Under the pieces are notes generated by a model that saw only the letters and a program-made list of their open reading frames with translations, searched no databases and had not been told where the DNA came from. The position numbers were made by a program, and so were the translations under genes. A stretch of DNA of 64,000 nucleotides from an uncultured Rickettsiales bacterium (GTDB taxonomy: Bacteria; Pseudomonadota; Alphaproteobacteria; Micavibrionales; GCA-2720935), in NCBI GenBank assembly GCA_950054255.1, contig CATLOR010000002.1:421736-485735 (forward strand), read 5' to 3'. Within the stretch, counting starts at the first letter, position 1, and each line of letters begins with the position of its first letter. Below are positions 44,842-53,943 of the stretch, one piece after another.

Positions 44842-45318
44842 TTATAATTCTTTATTCATGATAATAGCATCAGTTTCACCCGTACTCAATTGATAGTAGT
44901 GTTTACGACGCCTTAATTCACCAAACCCTAACTTACGGTATAACCCAATTGCCTTTTCATTACTCTCAGCTACATCTAAGAAAACTCGTTTTGCCCCTTG
45001 TTGCTTGCAAACACTAAATAATTCTTCAAATAAATAATAAGCTATTTTTCGATTTTGATATTTTGACCAGACACCACAACCTATAATCTCAACCTCATCA
45101 ATAATGAAATCAAACAAGATAAATGCGACAAGCGTACTCTCCTCATAATAAGACAAAAGATGCCTTGAAGGGTTCTTAATATAATCAGTGATATCTTGTT
45201 CTGACCAATTCTGCTCCAAAACCGAGCTTAAGAATTCAGCAACAGCTGAGGCATCCTTATATTCATTTAATCGACATTCACCAGTTAAGTTCTGGCAAGT
45301 TTTTGGGTAAGGCTGCAT
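44842..45318 (-). CDS. rimI: RimI-like ribosomal-protein-alanine acetyltransferase
   Basis: A 158-residue GNAT protein. The acetyl-CoA-binding segment is in YQNRKIAYYLFEELF, and the C-terminal VAESNEKAIGLYRKLGF is typical of RimI, which acetylates the N-terminus of ribosomal protein S18. The motif Q/RxxGxG/A is degenerate here (QNRKIA), so activity is less certain. Its first 41 bases overlap the end of tsaB, and no later start codon fits. The tsaB-rimI pairing supports the name. Confidence 0.85.
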   Translation of the reverse strand: MQPYPKTCQNLTGECRLNEYKDASAVAEFLSSVLEQNWSEQDITDYIKNPSRHLLSYYEESTLVAFILFDFIIDEVEIIGCGVWSKYQNRKIAYYLFEELFSVCKQQGAKRVFLDVAESNEKAIGLYRKLGFGELRRRKHYYQLSTGETDAIIMNKEL

Positions 45319-45865
45319 CGGCCCCTCTTACATATAAAGGTTTTGGTTTTTGATACGAATCTATCTCACAATTAAGAAAAAAACAGTTCACATCAGAAAG
45401 GTCAATGGGCTGATCAATTATTATGATTCCTGTTTGCTGATCTAATTGCTCTTGGTTAAGAATTTTTATATCTGATTGAGGATGTGAATGAGCGTCAAAC
45501 TGTTGTGTAAAAAAATCTTTACGACGTGTATCAATCGCACATAAAACAGGCTCTTTAACTGATAACGCCATCGCTTCTAAACTAGAAATTCCTAATATAG
45601 GGACAGATAACGCCAATGCCAATGCTCTTGTCGCAGCCAACCCCACACGTACACCTGTAAAGCTTCCAGGGCCTTTAGTGACAATAATACGGTCAAGAAC
45701 ATTCAAGCTCCATTTTGCGTCATTGAAACACTCTTGAATGGTTTGGTGTAAAACATCTCCCAAGCGATGTTTTTGTTCTTGCGAAAAAAGAGAAACACAT
45801 TGGTCCGCATCAAAAAGCCCAACTTGCAAATGTGTCATAGACGTATCAATTATAAGTGTTTTCAT
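45278..45865 (-). CDS. tsaB: tRNA threonylcarbamoyladenosine protein TsaB
   Basis: Non-catalytic partner of TsaD in making the t6A base of ANN-decoding tRNAs. The 195-residue protein has the ASKHA-fold start MKTLIIDTSMTHLQVGLFD and the conserved KGPGSFTGVRVGLAATRAL. It overlaps rimI by 41 bases and directly abuts the reductase gene upstream with no gap. Confidence 0.95.
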   Translation of the reverse strand: MKTLIIDTSMTHLQVGLFDADQCVSLFSQEQKHRLGDVLHQTIQECFNDAKWSLNVLDRIIVTKGPGSFTGVRVGLAATRALALALSVPILGISSLEAMALSVKEPVLCAIDTRRKDFFTQQFDAHSHPQSDIKILNQEQLDQQTGIIIIDQPIDLSDVNCFFLNCEIDSYQKPKPLYVRGADAALPKNLPELNW

Positions 45866-46462
45866 TTAAATAATGTCACACACATCATCAAAGTTAAAAC
45901 GAGGAGAACGTGGATGTAAACTCTCTTCATCCCCATAACCTAGGTTACACAAGAAATTAATCTTATAAGATGTCCCATTAAAAAAGAGGTCGTTAAGCTT
46001 GTCTGTATTAAAACCAGACATTGGCCCACAATCCAATCCTAAGGATCTTGCCGCCATTATAAAATAAGCGCCTTGCAATGAGCTATTACGCATCGCTGTT
46101 TCAGTAATAAGGTCAGGTTTTCCTTGAAAATAGCTTTTACCATCCATGTGAGGAAATAATATCGGTAAATGCTCATAAAACTCTGTATCATACGCAATCA
46201 AAGCCGTTACAGGGGCAGTCATTGTTTTTTGAACATTACCTTCAGCTAAAGCAGAAGACAGTTTCTCTTTCATGTCAGAAGATTTCACAAAAACAACACG
46301 CATAGGGCAACAATTCATACTCGTGGGTCCCATTTTTGCCAAATCGTAAAGAGCTTGCAATGTGACATCACTCACATCCTTATCTTGCCATGCACTATAT
46401 GTTCGAGCATCTCTGAATAAAACATCAAGACTTTCATCTGTCAAAATCTTGTCTTTTCTCAT
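45866..46462 (-). CDS. rutE: RutE-like malonic semialdehyde reductase (nitroreductase family)
   Basis: A 198-residue FMN-dependent nitroreductase-fold protein. The blocks FRDARTYSAWQDKDVSD, GPTSMNCCPMRVVFV, AEGNVQKTMTAPVTALIAYD, AMRNSSLQGAY and GPMSGF closely follow RutE, which reduces malonic semialdehyde to 3-hydroxypropionate in the Rut uracil pathway. No other rut genes are nearby, so here it may act as a general semialdehyde or quinone reductase. It is first in the run toward tsaB. Confidence 0.88.
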   Translation of the reverse strand: MRKDKILTDESLDVLFRDARTYSAWQDKDVSDVTLQALYDLAKMGPTSMNCCPMRVVFVKSSDMKEKLSSALAEGNVQKTMTAPVTALIAYDTEFYEHLPILFPHMDGKSYFQGKPDLITETAMRNSSLQGAYFIMAARSLGLDCGPMSGFNTDKLNDLFFNGTSYKINFLCNLGYGDEESLHPRSPRFNFDDVCDII

Positions 46463-46529
46463 ATTTTCTTTCTCTTCCTTTAATTTTCTGCTATGTATTT
46501 GTTATCAATTGTAAAAGGGATTAAAAAGA

Positions 46530-47645
46530 ATGCAAGCGTCTTTCGTACATCAAAGACATATGCTTAGTAGGAGAATACAGATAACTGTATTCTTAGCCAC
46601 ATTTTTTATGGCTGCTTTTCTATGCCCTATCAAAAACATTTACGCATCTAATAGTTTCCACAATAGCGCTGTGATCTATGCTTATCACCGTATTAGCGAA
46701 CCTGAATATCCTTCTACAAATATTAATTTCGATCAATTCGAAGCCCATATTAAAAAAATTATACAAGATGGCTATACAGTTGTATCACTGAATGATATTT
46801 ACAAAGCGTTTAAAGAAGGAACATCCCTTCCCCCCAAAGCCGTTGCGATTACTTTTGAAGGTGGGCATAAATCCATCCTAGATGAAGCTGTTCCGCTATT
46901 ATTAGAACATGAACTTCCTTTTACAATCTTTTTTGCCGTTGACCAAGCCGAATGGCAATCTGATAGCTATTTAAGTTGGCGCGATTTAAATAAACTCATA
47001 CGAAATGATGAAGTTAGTCTTGGACTACACCCCGCAACATACAGGCATTTATTAGAAACAAATGAGCAAGATCTTTTAACACAAATCAATCGTGCGCGCT
47101 CTCGTTATCGCGAAGAGTTTGATGAAGAAGCCGCTTTTTTCTCTTATCCCTTCGGTGAATATAGCAAAACCATAAAAAAAATGGTTGAAGATAATCACTT
47201 CAAAGCCGCTTTTGGACAGCAATCAGGCGTTGCCAATGAACAAAGCGATTTATTTGCAATTCCTCGTTTTGCTATGACAGAAAGCTATGGGGGAATAGAA
47301 CGTTTTCAATTAACAGCAAATGCGCTTCCTCTTCGCATTAAAGATATATCACCAGACAACCCACTATTAACAGAAAACCCTCCCGTCATAGGGTTCACAG
47401 TCTTAGATGACTATAAAAATATTGATCAATTATCTTGTTTTGCAACAGCAACAGGGAAGACAAGCCTTGAAATCATCGGCAAACGTGTTGAAATCAGATT
47501 AAACGAACCATTCACACAAGGCAGAGGCCGTATCAACTGCACACTTCCTGCCGATTTTGATGATGAAGGTGTTATGCGCTGGCGTTGGTTTGGAATGCTT
47601 TTCTCAATTAAAGATGATCTTTTATTTGAAACAGCAGCAGAATAA
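46530..47645 (+). CDS. Exported polysaccharide deacetylase-like protein with degenerate active site
   Basis: A 371-residue protein with an N-terminal signal or anchor (17-31), a NodB-homology domain (45-270) and a C-terminal beta domain. The fold is shown by SAVIYAYHRI, KAVAITFEGGHKSILDEA, LPFTIFFAV and FFSYPFGEYSK. Active enzymes read TFDDG. Here it is TFEGG (E110, G111), so the catalytic base and the metal-binding Asp are gone. The usual H...H metal pair appears as H167 with Tyr171 at the second place. It may bind glycans without cutting acetyl groups. AAAGGG precedes the ATG. Convergent with nfu. Confidence 0.8.
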   Translation: MQASFVHQRHMLSRRIQITVFLATFFMAAFLCPIKNIYASNSFHNSAVIYAYHRISEPEYPSTNINFDQFEAHIKKIIQDGYTVVSLNDIYKAFKEGTSLPPKAVAITFEGGHKSILDEAVPLLLEHELPFTIFFAVDQAEWQSDSYLSWRDLNKLIRNDEVSLGLHPATYRHLLETNEQDLLTQINRARSRYREEFDEEAAFFSYPFGEYSKTIKKMVEDNHFKAAFGQQSGVANEQSDLFAIPRFAMTESYGGIERFQLTANALPLRIKDISPDNPLLTENPPVIGFTVLDDYKNIDQLSCFATATGKTSLEIIGKRVEIRLNEPFTQGRGRINCTLPADFDDEGVMRWRWFGMLFSIKDDLLFETAAE

Positions 47646-47647
47646 TC

Positions 47648-48220
47648 TTAATCGTGAGAAACAGCACGTACTTCTTTTACTTCTGGCACATAATGACGCA
47701 ACATATTCTCGATGCCTACCTTCAATGTCGCTGTTGAACTCGGGCAACCTGCACACGCACCATGCATCTCCAAGTAAACGATGCCTTCATCAAAGTCATG
47801 AAAGACGATATCTCCACCATCTTGCGCAACAGCAGGTCTAACACGCGTTTCTATTAATTCTTTAATTTGTTTAATAAGCTCATCATCTTCTACAGAAGAC
47901 GCATCTGCATCACCATTCAAAGATGTTGCTTTACTCTCATCCCATAACGCAATTCCCATTGTTAGCCCATCTAAGATTGCGCTTAAAATTTGAGGTTTCA
48001 AAACAAACCATTCTTTCGTATCAGCCTTAGTCACAGAAATAAAATCTTGCCCCAAGAAAATTGATTCAACGCCCTTAATCTCAAAAACCTTTTGAGAGAG
48101 CGGTGATGCAACAGCCTCTTGTCTTGTCTTAAAACTCGCAGATCCTTTTGGTAGAACCTCTTGCTCTAAAACAAATTTAATCACATTCGGGTTTGGGGTT
48201 TCTTCTGTTTGGATAAACAT
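47648..48220 (-). CDS. nfu: NFU-type iron-sulfur cluster carrier
   Basis: A 190-residue protein with the N-terminal Nfu_N domain (MFIQTEETPNPNVIKFVL) and a C-terminal NifU-like domain with the cluster-binding CxxC in GACAGCPSSTATLK. It delivers Fe-S clusters to client enzymes. The architecture is the alphaproteobacterial and mitochondrial NFU1 form. It is last gene of the murJ-trpS-hypothetical-nfu run. Confidence 0.96.
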   Translation of the reverse strand: MFIQTEETPNPNVIKFVLEQEVLPKGSASFKTRQEAVASPLSQKVFEIKGVESIFLGQDFISVTKADTKEWFVLKPQILSAILDGLTMGIALWDESKATSLNGDADASSVEDDELIKQIKELIETRVRPAVAQDGGDIVFHDFDEGIVYLEMHGACAGCPSSTATLKVGIENMLRHYVPEVKEVRAVSHD

Positions 48221-48238
48221 ACAAAAATTTCCTTACTT

Positions 48239-48916
48239 TTAGCGATAACCCAACTGTTCTTTTAGTTGAGAAAACCAAATCTCAATAAGAGAACGATCAG
48301 ATCCCACAAAATCGCGATAATAAAATGTTGGATAACTACGATAAAATTGTTCAAAATCAAGAGAACTAATCACACTCATAAATTCAGGAAAACGACGTTC
48401 AAAAGTTTCTTGATTTGATTGACATGAAACAATCATCTGCATGTCCCCATAAAGTGTCGCAAACATTATTGAGCGCTTATTCGTTCCAGATAAAGCCGTG
48501 TAATCAATAACAGCATAGCGTGCAAATCCGTCACCTAATCCGCCATTCTCATAACCGACAATACTGATATTTAAGGCATCTGCTTGGCCAATATTCATAC
48601 GAGGCGCTTGAATTTCAAAAAACTCTTTCGTAAATTCTTGGTTCACATAGTGATCAAGCTCATTTGCTTCTGCGACAAGAAAACGATTATCACGCATTGA
48701 CGCAATAGCACATCCGGCATCATCGCGATGATCTTTTAAGGTTGGCGCCATATAGGCATGTGTCAAACGACTATCCATCCCGCCCATAGGATACCAACGA
48801 TCTGGAACAGAAAACTTATATCCAAAATCAGAATCTTGAATAACAAAATAATCCGCCTGCGCTACAGTTGATGTGAAACTTAAAAAAAGAAAAAGAACTA
48901 ATTGATATACTTTCAT
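48239..48916 (-). CDS. Uncharacterised exported protein
   Basis: A 225-residue protein with a signal peptide likely cut after AQA (residue about 21), so periplasmic. The mature part starts with FVIQDSDFGYKFSVPDRWY, a pattern seen in proteins with a PsbP- or MOG1-like fold, and has two cysteines that could pair (DDAGCAIAS, MIVSCQSN). No firm family. It sits between trpS and nfu with short gaps, probably in one operon. Confidence 0.65.
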   Translation of the reverse strand: MKVYQLVLFLFLSFTSTVAQADYFVIQDSDFGYKFSVPDRWYPMGGMDSRLTHAYMAPTLKDHRDDAGCAIASMRDNRFLVAEANELDHYVNQEFTKEFFEIQAPRMNIGQADALNISIVGYENGGLGDGFARYAVIDYTALSGTNKRSIMFATLYGDMQMIVSCQSNQETFERRFPEFMSVISSLDFEQFYRSYPTFYYRDFVGSDRSLIEIWFSQLKEQLGYR

Positions 48917-48925
48917 TTTATGCCT

Positions 48926-49933
48926 TTATATATTCCAAAACCCAACAATGTCATAAATTTGTTTAATATTCTTTTCAGCAATTCCATTTGCCTTTTCAGA
49001 ACCTTTGATCAATAGCTTATCAAGTTCTTGTGGTTCTGCCAATAGATGTCTCATCTTCGTTGTAATCGGCGACATTTTCTCAACCGCTAATTCAGCCAGA
49101 GCTGGTTTGAAGACTGAGAATTGCTGGCCTGCAAATTGATCCAACACTTCTTGTGATGATATGTCTGATAAAGCTGCAAAAATCGTAATTAAATTCTTAG
49201 CTTCTGCGCGCCCTTCTAACCCCTTAACTGTTTCAGGTAAAGGATCAGGATCTGTCTTTGCTTTTTTAATTTTCTTCGCAATTGTATCAGCATCATCGGT
49301 TAAATTGATACGCGTCATATCTGACTCCGCCGATTTCGACATTTTATTCGTTCCATCACGAAGACTCATAATACGTGTTGCCTCGCCCAATATTTGAGGC
49401 TCTGGAAGCTCAAAATGCTCACATTCATAATAACGATTAAAAGCGCCAGCAATTTCACGAGCAAGCTCAAGATGTTGTTTTTGATCATCACCGACAGGGA
49501 CATGTGTTGCATGATAAAGTAAAATATCTGCAGCCATCAAAACTGGATACGCATATAAGCCAAGGCCTGCATTCTCTTTATTTTTACCCGCTTTATCCTT
49601 AAATTGCGTCATGCGATTCAACCATCCAAGTGGTGTAATACATGAAAAGACCCAATTAAGCTGTGTATGCGCTGGTACAGATGATTGAACAAAAATTGCT
49701 GATTTATCTGTATCAATCCCTGCTGCGATATAAGCGGCAGCCACTTCACGACTTTTTGAACGCAATGTTTTATAATCATAAGGCATTGTCACGGCGTGCT
49801 GATCTACAACACAAAACAAACATTCTGTGTCTTTATCCTCTTGCATACCAACCCAATTTTTCAAAGCCCCTAAATAGTTGCCTAAATGAAGATCATTGGT
49901 TGGCTGCATGCCTGATAAAATTCTTTTTGTCAT
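48926..49933 (-). CDS. trpS: Tryptophanyl-tRNA synthetase
   Basis: Class I aminoacyl-tRNA synthetase that charges tRNA-Trp. The 335-residue protein has the HIGH-like motif HLGNYLGAL near the N-terminus and the KMSKS motif in [10 protein letters not shown]. Its start overlaps the murJ stop by 4 bases. Confidence 0.97.
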   Translation of the reverse strand: MTKRILSGMQPTNDLHLGNYLGALKNWVGMQEDKDTECLFCVVDQHAVTMPYDYKTLRSKSREVAAAYIAAGIDTDKSAIFVQSSVPAHTQLNWVFSCITPLGWLNRMTQFKDKAGKNKENAGLGLYAYPVLMAADILLYHATHVPVGDDQKQHLELAREIAGAFNRYYECEHFELPEPQILGEATRIMSLRDGTNKMSKSAESDMTRINLTDDADTIAKKIKKAKTDPDPLPETVKGLEGRAEAKNLITIFAALSDISSQEVLDQFAGQQFSVFKPALAELAVEKMSPITTKMRHLLAEPQELDKLLIKGSEKANGIAEKNIKQIYDIVGFWNI

Positions 49934-51477
49934 CGTCTTTTTACATTTGCTTTTAGTTGATTAACATCTGTTACTTTAAACAGTAAAAGAGCTATAGCAT
50001 ATATAATCACCGCTGTGAATATTAAGCCTGCAAGTAAGGTTATTTTTATCGCAAAATCTTCATGATATAAATATTCTTTCGCAAAAAAGAGCATTCCATA
50101 CAAGCCTCCAATCATAACAATGGACGCCAAAAACATTTTAATAATCTTTGCTAAAATATAGGTTTGAAAATCAACCACATCACTGCGTAATAACATAAAG
50201 AGCAAAATAGCGACATGGATCCAACCAGAAATCCCCGTTGCAAGAGCGATCCCAACATGATCAAAAAATTGGATTAAAATTAAACTCAAAGCGATATTAA
50301 AAAATGTCACAATGACAGAAATATAGACGGGTGTTTTTGTATCACATTTAGAAAAATAAGCGACATTAAAAACTTTAATCGCAATATAGGCAGGCATCCC
50401 GATCACATATGCCTGTAATGCGGCCGCTGTCATCGTTCTTTCAATCTCACCAAAAGACCCCCTCTCAAATAAAATCATGATAATCTCTGGTGCTAGTACA
50501 AAAAGTCCTACACTTGCAGGAAGTGCTAAAATCAACGCAAACTCTAAGGATTGATGAAAAAGCTTTGTCGCCCTTTCATGATTATCCGCCGCCAAAGCCC
50601 TACTTAACATTGGGAGTAAAGCTGTCCCAACAGCAACGCCCACAACCCCCAATGGAAGCTGGTTAAGGCGATCAGCGTAATATAAATAAGAAACCGCGCC
50701 CACAGGTAAAAAAGACGCTAAAATAACATCAATAAATAAATTAATTTGAGTAACACCTGCGCCTATGGTTGCTGGCACCATAAGCTTTAAAAGCTTTTTC
50801 ACACGCGCTGTCATAAACTTCATAACTAAGCCAACAGCTAAACCAGCGCGCGTATGGCAGGCCATAATCCATATAAATTGAACTAAGCCTGCTACAAAAA
50901 CCCCCCATGATAATGCATGCCCCATTGTTGGTGCATATCCGCCAAACCCAACAAGAGCCGTAATCAATGTAATATTAAATAAAATAGCTGTTGCCGCAAA
51001 TGGCATAAAACGATCATGAGCATTTAGCACGCCCCCTATTAGGGCTGTTAAAGACATAAAGAGCAAATAAGTAAATGTGATTTGAGAAAAAATCACCGCG
51101 AGCGTAAATCGCTCCCCTCCTTCTTCAAAGCCAGGGGCTAAAAAAGGAATAATAGATGCCATATGCGTAATAACAAGCGCTGAAATCACCGTTAAAATAA
51201 CCAGCAACAATGTAAAGACTTCATTCACAAACAAAGAAGCTTGTTTTGGATCTTCTTTTTCTAATATTTGCGTATAAAGCGGGATAAAAGCATAGGTCAA
51301 GGCTCCTTCTGCTGTCACACGTCTAAAAAAATTGGGAAGTTTTAAAGCCACAAAAAAAGCATCGGCAATAGGACCTGCTCCAATAAAAAACGCCGTTAAA
51401 ATATCACGAATAAATCCCGTGATACGGCTCAAGAGTGTTAACCCTCCAACAGTTGCAAATGCTTTTCCTAGACTCAT
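49930..51477 (-). CDS. murJ: Lipid II flippase MurJ
   Basis: Multi-pass inner-membrane protein of the MOP superfamily that flips lipid II for peptidoglycan synthesis. The 515-residue protein starts with [18 protein letters not shown] and contains [18 protein letters not shown], both hallmark blocks, and about 14 hydrophobic spans. It is first of the murJ-trpS run and divergent from the class A PBP gene. Confidence 0.97.
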   Translation of the reverse strand: MSLGKAFATVGGLTLLSRITGFIRDILTAFFIGAGPIADAFFVALKLPNFFRRVTAEGALTYAFIPLYTQILEKEDPKQASLFVNEVFTLLLVILTVISALVITHMASIIPFLAPGFEEGGERFTLAVIFSQITFTYLLFMSLTALIGGVLNAHDRFMPFAATAILFNITLITALVGFGGYAPTMGHALSWGVFVAGLVQFIWIMACHTRAGLAVGLVMKFMTARVKKLLKLMVPATIGAGVTQINLFIDVILASFLPVGAVSYLYYADRLNQLPLGVVGVAVGTALLPMLSRALAADNHERATKLFHQSLEFALILALPASVGLFVLAPEIIMILFERGSFGEIERTMTAAALQAYVIGMPAYIAIKVFNVAYFSKCDTKTPVYISVIVTFFNIALSLILIQFFDHVGIALATGISGWIHVAILLFMLLRSDVVDFQTYILAKIIKMFLASIVMIGGLYGMLFFAKEYLYHEDFAIKITLLAGLIFTAVIIYAIALLLFKVTDVNQLKANVKRR

Positions 51478-51530
51478 GCCTTATAACCTACTGCATAATA
51501 AGCTATTTGTCTTGTCCTAAAAGAATAATA

Positions 51531-51559
51531 TTGCCCCCTACATCAAAGACTCTTATGAT
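51531..51559 (+). promoter_or_regulatory. Possible promoter of the class A PBP gene
   Basis: TTGCCC (51531-51536), a 17-base spacer and TATGAT (51554-51559). The ATG at 51566 is 6 bases after the -10, so the transcript would begin at about the start codon. No Shine-Dalgarno is seen. Confidence 0.4.
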
Positions 51560-51565
51560 GAGCGC

Positions 51566-53473
51566 ATGACTCAAAAACGCAAAAAAACACCCGTTAAAAA
51601 ATATTCTAAACGCCCTTCAAAAAAGGCAAAAAAAACGACAAAAAAGTCTATCAGTATTTGGTCAAAGCTTTTCAAACTTGGGTTTGTTACATTTATTTGG
51701 GGAATTTTAGCCTTAGTCGCTCTTGTCTTCATTAATGCTTATAATCTGCCAGACATTAAGCAAGCTATGAAGTTTGAAAAACGCCCCTCTGTTACAATTA
51801 TAGCAGCAGATCATTCCGTATTGGCGCGCTATGGTGAAACACAAGGAAAATATTTATATGCCGATGAAATCCCCACTCATTTAAAAGAAGCCATCTTGGC
51901 AATCGAAGATCGTCGCTTTTATTCTCATTTCGGCATAGATCCCATTGCTCTTGCCAGAGCCTTTTACACCAATATAAAAGAAGGTTACTTCGCTCAAGGT
52001 GGATCCACTCTTACACAGCAGCTTGCGAAGATCTTGTTTCTAACACCTGAAAAAACAATCTCCAGAAAAATTAACGAAGCCCTTACAGCCTTTTGGCTTG
52101 AATATAGCTATACAAAAGATGAGATATTAAGCGCTTATATAAACCGTGTCTATTTAGGGGCTGGCACTTATGGTTTTGACGCAGCTGCACAAAGATACTT
52201 TGGGAAAAGCGCAACACTTATTAATACAAGTGAAGCGGCAATGCTAGCGGGGCTTTTAAAAGCACCTTCCCGTTATGCCCCGCACAGCAACCCTGAAGGT
52301 GCAAAAAAACGAATGAAAACCGTTTTGTATGCAATGAAAGATGCTGGCTTTTTAAAACAAGACCCAAATACGCTAGCCCCTCCTCATATCACAGCAGAGA
52401 AATCATCACCTTCTAACTTTTATTTCACGAATTACGTCTTTCAACAAATTGAAAGCTATGTTGGAAATAGCAACAAAGATCTCATTGTCTACACAACAAT
52501 TCAACCCGACTTACAGAAATCTGCCTCACAGTTTATTAAACGCTATGTTAATGAATATGGCCCTAAACGCTCCTTCTCTCAGGCCGCAAGCTTAGTTACA
52601 ACGCCAACTGGTGCAATTGTTGCTATGATAGGAGGAATTGATTTCAAAAAAAGCCAATTCAATCGTGCTCTTGATGCAAGACGCCAAATTGGATCTGCTT
52701 TTAAACCCATTGTTTATTTAACCGCCATAGAAGATCTCTCTGTCACATTAGACACATCCGTCACAGATGAACAGAAAGACTATAATGGCTATATGCCTAA
52801 AAACTACGGTGATAAATATCTAGGTGATATTGCATTAGAGACAGCTTTTGCCAAATCATCAAATACTGTTGCCGTTTCTTTATTAAATCAGACAGGGATC
52901 AGCGCTGTTCGAAAAACAGCGAGAAAGCTCGGCATAACGAGTAAATTAAATAATGATCTCAGTCTTGCTTTAGGATCTGCTTCAATCACAATGCCAGAAA
53001 TGGTTGCTGCTTTCGCGAGTATAAGCAACGGAGGTCATCCAGTATCCCCTTACGGTATCCAAAAAATTCAATATTTAGATGGCGAAATATTATTCGAACA
53101 TCACTCCTATGAGTCATCCGCTTTGTTTAGAACACATGATTTAGACACATTAAAAACCATGATGAGATCTGTGGTAACAGAAGGCACAGGGAAGAATGCA
53201 TATAGCCCTCACCACATATTCTATGGTAAAACAGGCACCAGTGAAGATTATCGTGATGCTTGGTTTATTGGTTTTAGTGATCATTATGTTGGCGCGGTCT
53301 GGTTAGGCAATGATGATAATACACCAATGAATCATGTAACGGGTGGAAGCTATCCCGCTTTAATTTGGAAGAATATCATGATTGAGGCTCATAAGAACAA
53401 CACAGCGACAATGCCTTCTCCTTCAAAAAATGACACCGATTTCGTGGACAAGATCCTTTCTATTTTTAAATAA
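51566..53473 (+). CDS. Class A penicillin-binding protein (PBP1)
   Basis: Bifunctional peptidoglycan synthase. The 635-residue protein has a very basic cytoplasmic N-terminus, a membrane anchor at about residues 33-54, and a glycosyltransferase domain with AIEDRRFYSHFGID and GGSTLTQQLAK. The transpeptidase domain has S377-x-x-K380 (SAFK), SSN in AKSSNTVAV and KTGT from K555. It is shorter than PBP1a of many proteobacteria, ending soon after the transpeptidase. It probably works with MurJ encoded on the other side of the divergent promoter region. Confidence 0.95.
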   Translation: MTQKRKKTPVKKYSKRPSKKAKKTTKKSISIWSKLFKLGFVTFIWGILALVALVFINAYNLPDIKQAMKFEKRPSVTIIAADHSVLARYGETQGKYLYADEIPTHLKEAILAIEDRRFYSHFGIDPIALARAFYTNIKEGYFAQGGSTLTQQLAKILFLTPEKTISRKINEALTAFWLEYSYTKDEILSAYINRVYLGAGTYGFDAAAQRYFGKSATLINTSEAAMLAGLLKAPSRYAPHSNPEGAKKRMKTVLYAMKDAGFLKQDPNTLAPPHITAEKSSPSNFYFTNYVFQQIESYVGNSNKDLIVYTTIQPDLQKSASQFIKRYVNEYGPKRSFSQAASLVTTPTGAIVAMIGGIDFKKSQFNRALDARRQIGSAFKPIVYLTAIEDLSVTLDTSVTDEQKDYNGYMPKNYGDKYLGDIALETAFAKSSNTVAVSLLNQTGISAVRKTARKLGITSKLNNDLSLALGSASITMPEMVAAFASISNGGHPVSPYGIQKIQYLDGEILFEHHSYESSALFRTHDLDTLKTMMRSVVTEGTGKNAYSPHHIFYGKTGTSEDYRDAWFIGFSDHYVGAVWLGNDDNTPMNHVTGGSYPALIWKNIMIEAHKNNTATMPSPSKNDTDFVDKILSIFK

Positions 53474-53479
53474 AATAGC

Positions 53480-53485
53480 TATACT
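53480..53485 (+). promoter_or_regulatory. Possible -10 element of the small lipoprotein gene
   Basis: TATACT lies 7 bases before the ATG at 53493. The -35 at 17 bases spacing (TTTCTA, 53457-53462) is poor. It is recorded because the geometry matches the other short-leader genes of the window. Confidence 0.22.
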
Positions 53486-53492
53486 CAGCGTT

Positions 53493-53864
53493 ATGAATCA
53501 TACACTTCGTTCACATCACCTACTCTTTTTATGCTTAATACTGGTGCTTTTTACGCTTTCCAGCTGTACATCCACACCTAAAAAGAAACCTTATGTTTCT
53601 GCTGTTGAGAATGCTTTATACAACATGATCCCTAAATTAGGTGTTCCCTATGCGGTTAAAGCTGAGCTTCGGGCCATTGAAAATGAAGTTGGTGTCAAAG
53701 AGCATTGGAAATATGCAAGCTTCAGCGGGAGTGTTGTTACACTGCGTGAAATAAGACAGCTCGATAATACACTCTGCAGAGAGATCCAACATGAAATCGT
53801 TTTAAAACTGGAAACAAAAAAACTATTTGGTTCTAAATGTAAAAAGCACGGTAAATGGTATTAG
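53493..53864 (+). CDS. Small uncharacterised lipoprotein
   Basis: A 123-residue protein with a signal peptide and lipobox (TLSSCTS, Cys25). The mature part is mixed and ends basic (KCKKHGKWY), with three more cysteines. No family recognised. The start is set at the ATG at 53493, because it gives a proper lipoprotein signal. The open frame continues upstream into the PBP gene, but those codons are a shadow of it. It lies 19 bases after the PBP gene and before a strong terminator. Confidence 0.65.
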   Translation: MNHTLRSHHLLFLCLILVLFTLSSCTSTPKKKPYVSAVENALYNMIPKLGVPYAVKAELRAIENEVGVKEHWKYASFSGSVVTLREIRQLDNTLCREIQHEIVLKLETKKLFGSKCKKHGKWY

Positions 53865-53878
53865 AAAAACAAGAATCG

Positions 53879-53917
53879 AAAAGCCCTGCATTAAAATAAA
53901 TGCAGGGCTTTTCCTTT
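53879..53917. terminator. Bidirectional intrinsic terminator
   Basis: A perfect 14-base stem (AAAAGCCCTGCATT, 53879-53892, with its complement at 53899-53912) closes a 6-base AT loop, and T-rich DNA follows. It separates the lipoprotein gene from the end of the ribosomal operon on the other strand, so the operon ends after rplO. Its AAAAGCCCTGC core is shared with 11369-11398. Confidence 0.92.
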
Positions 53918-53943
53918 TTAAGTCATAAGCTTTCGCTTAAATT

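Noticed and set aside
53382..53492. Upstream extension of the small lipoprotein into the PBP gene
   Set aside because: The extra codons are the PBP coding sequence read in another frame, and starting at 53493 yields a standard lipoprotein signal peptide.
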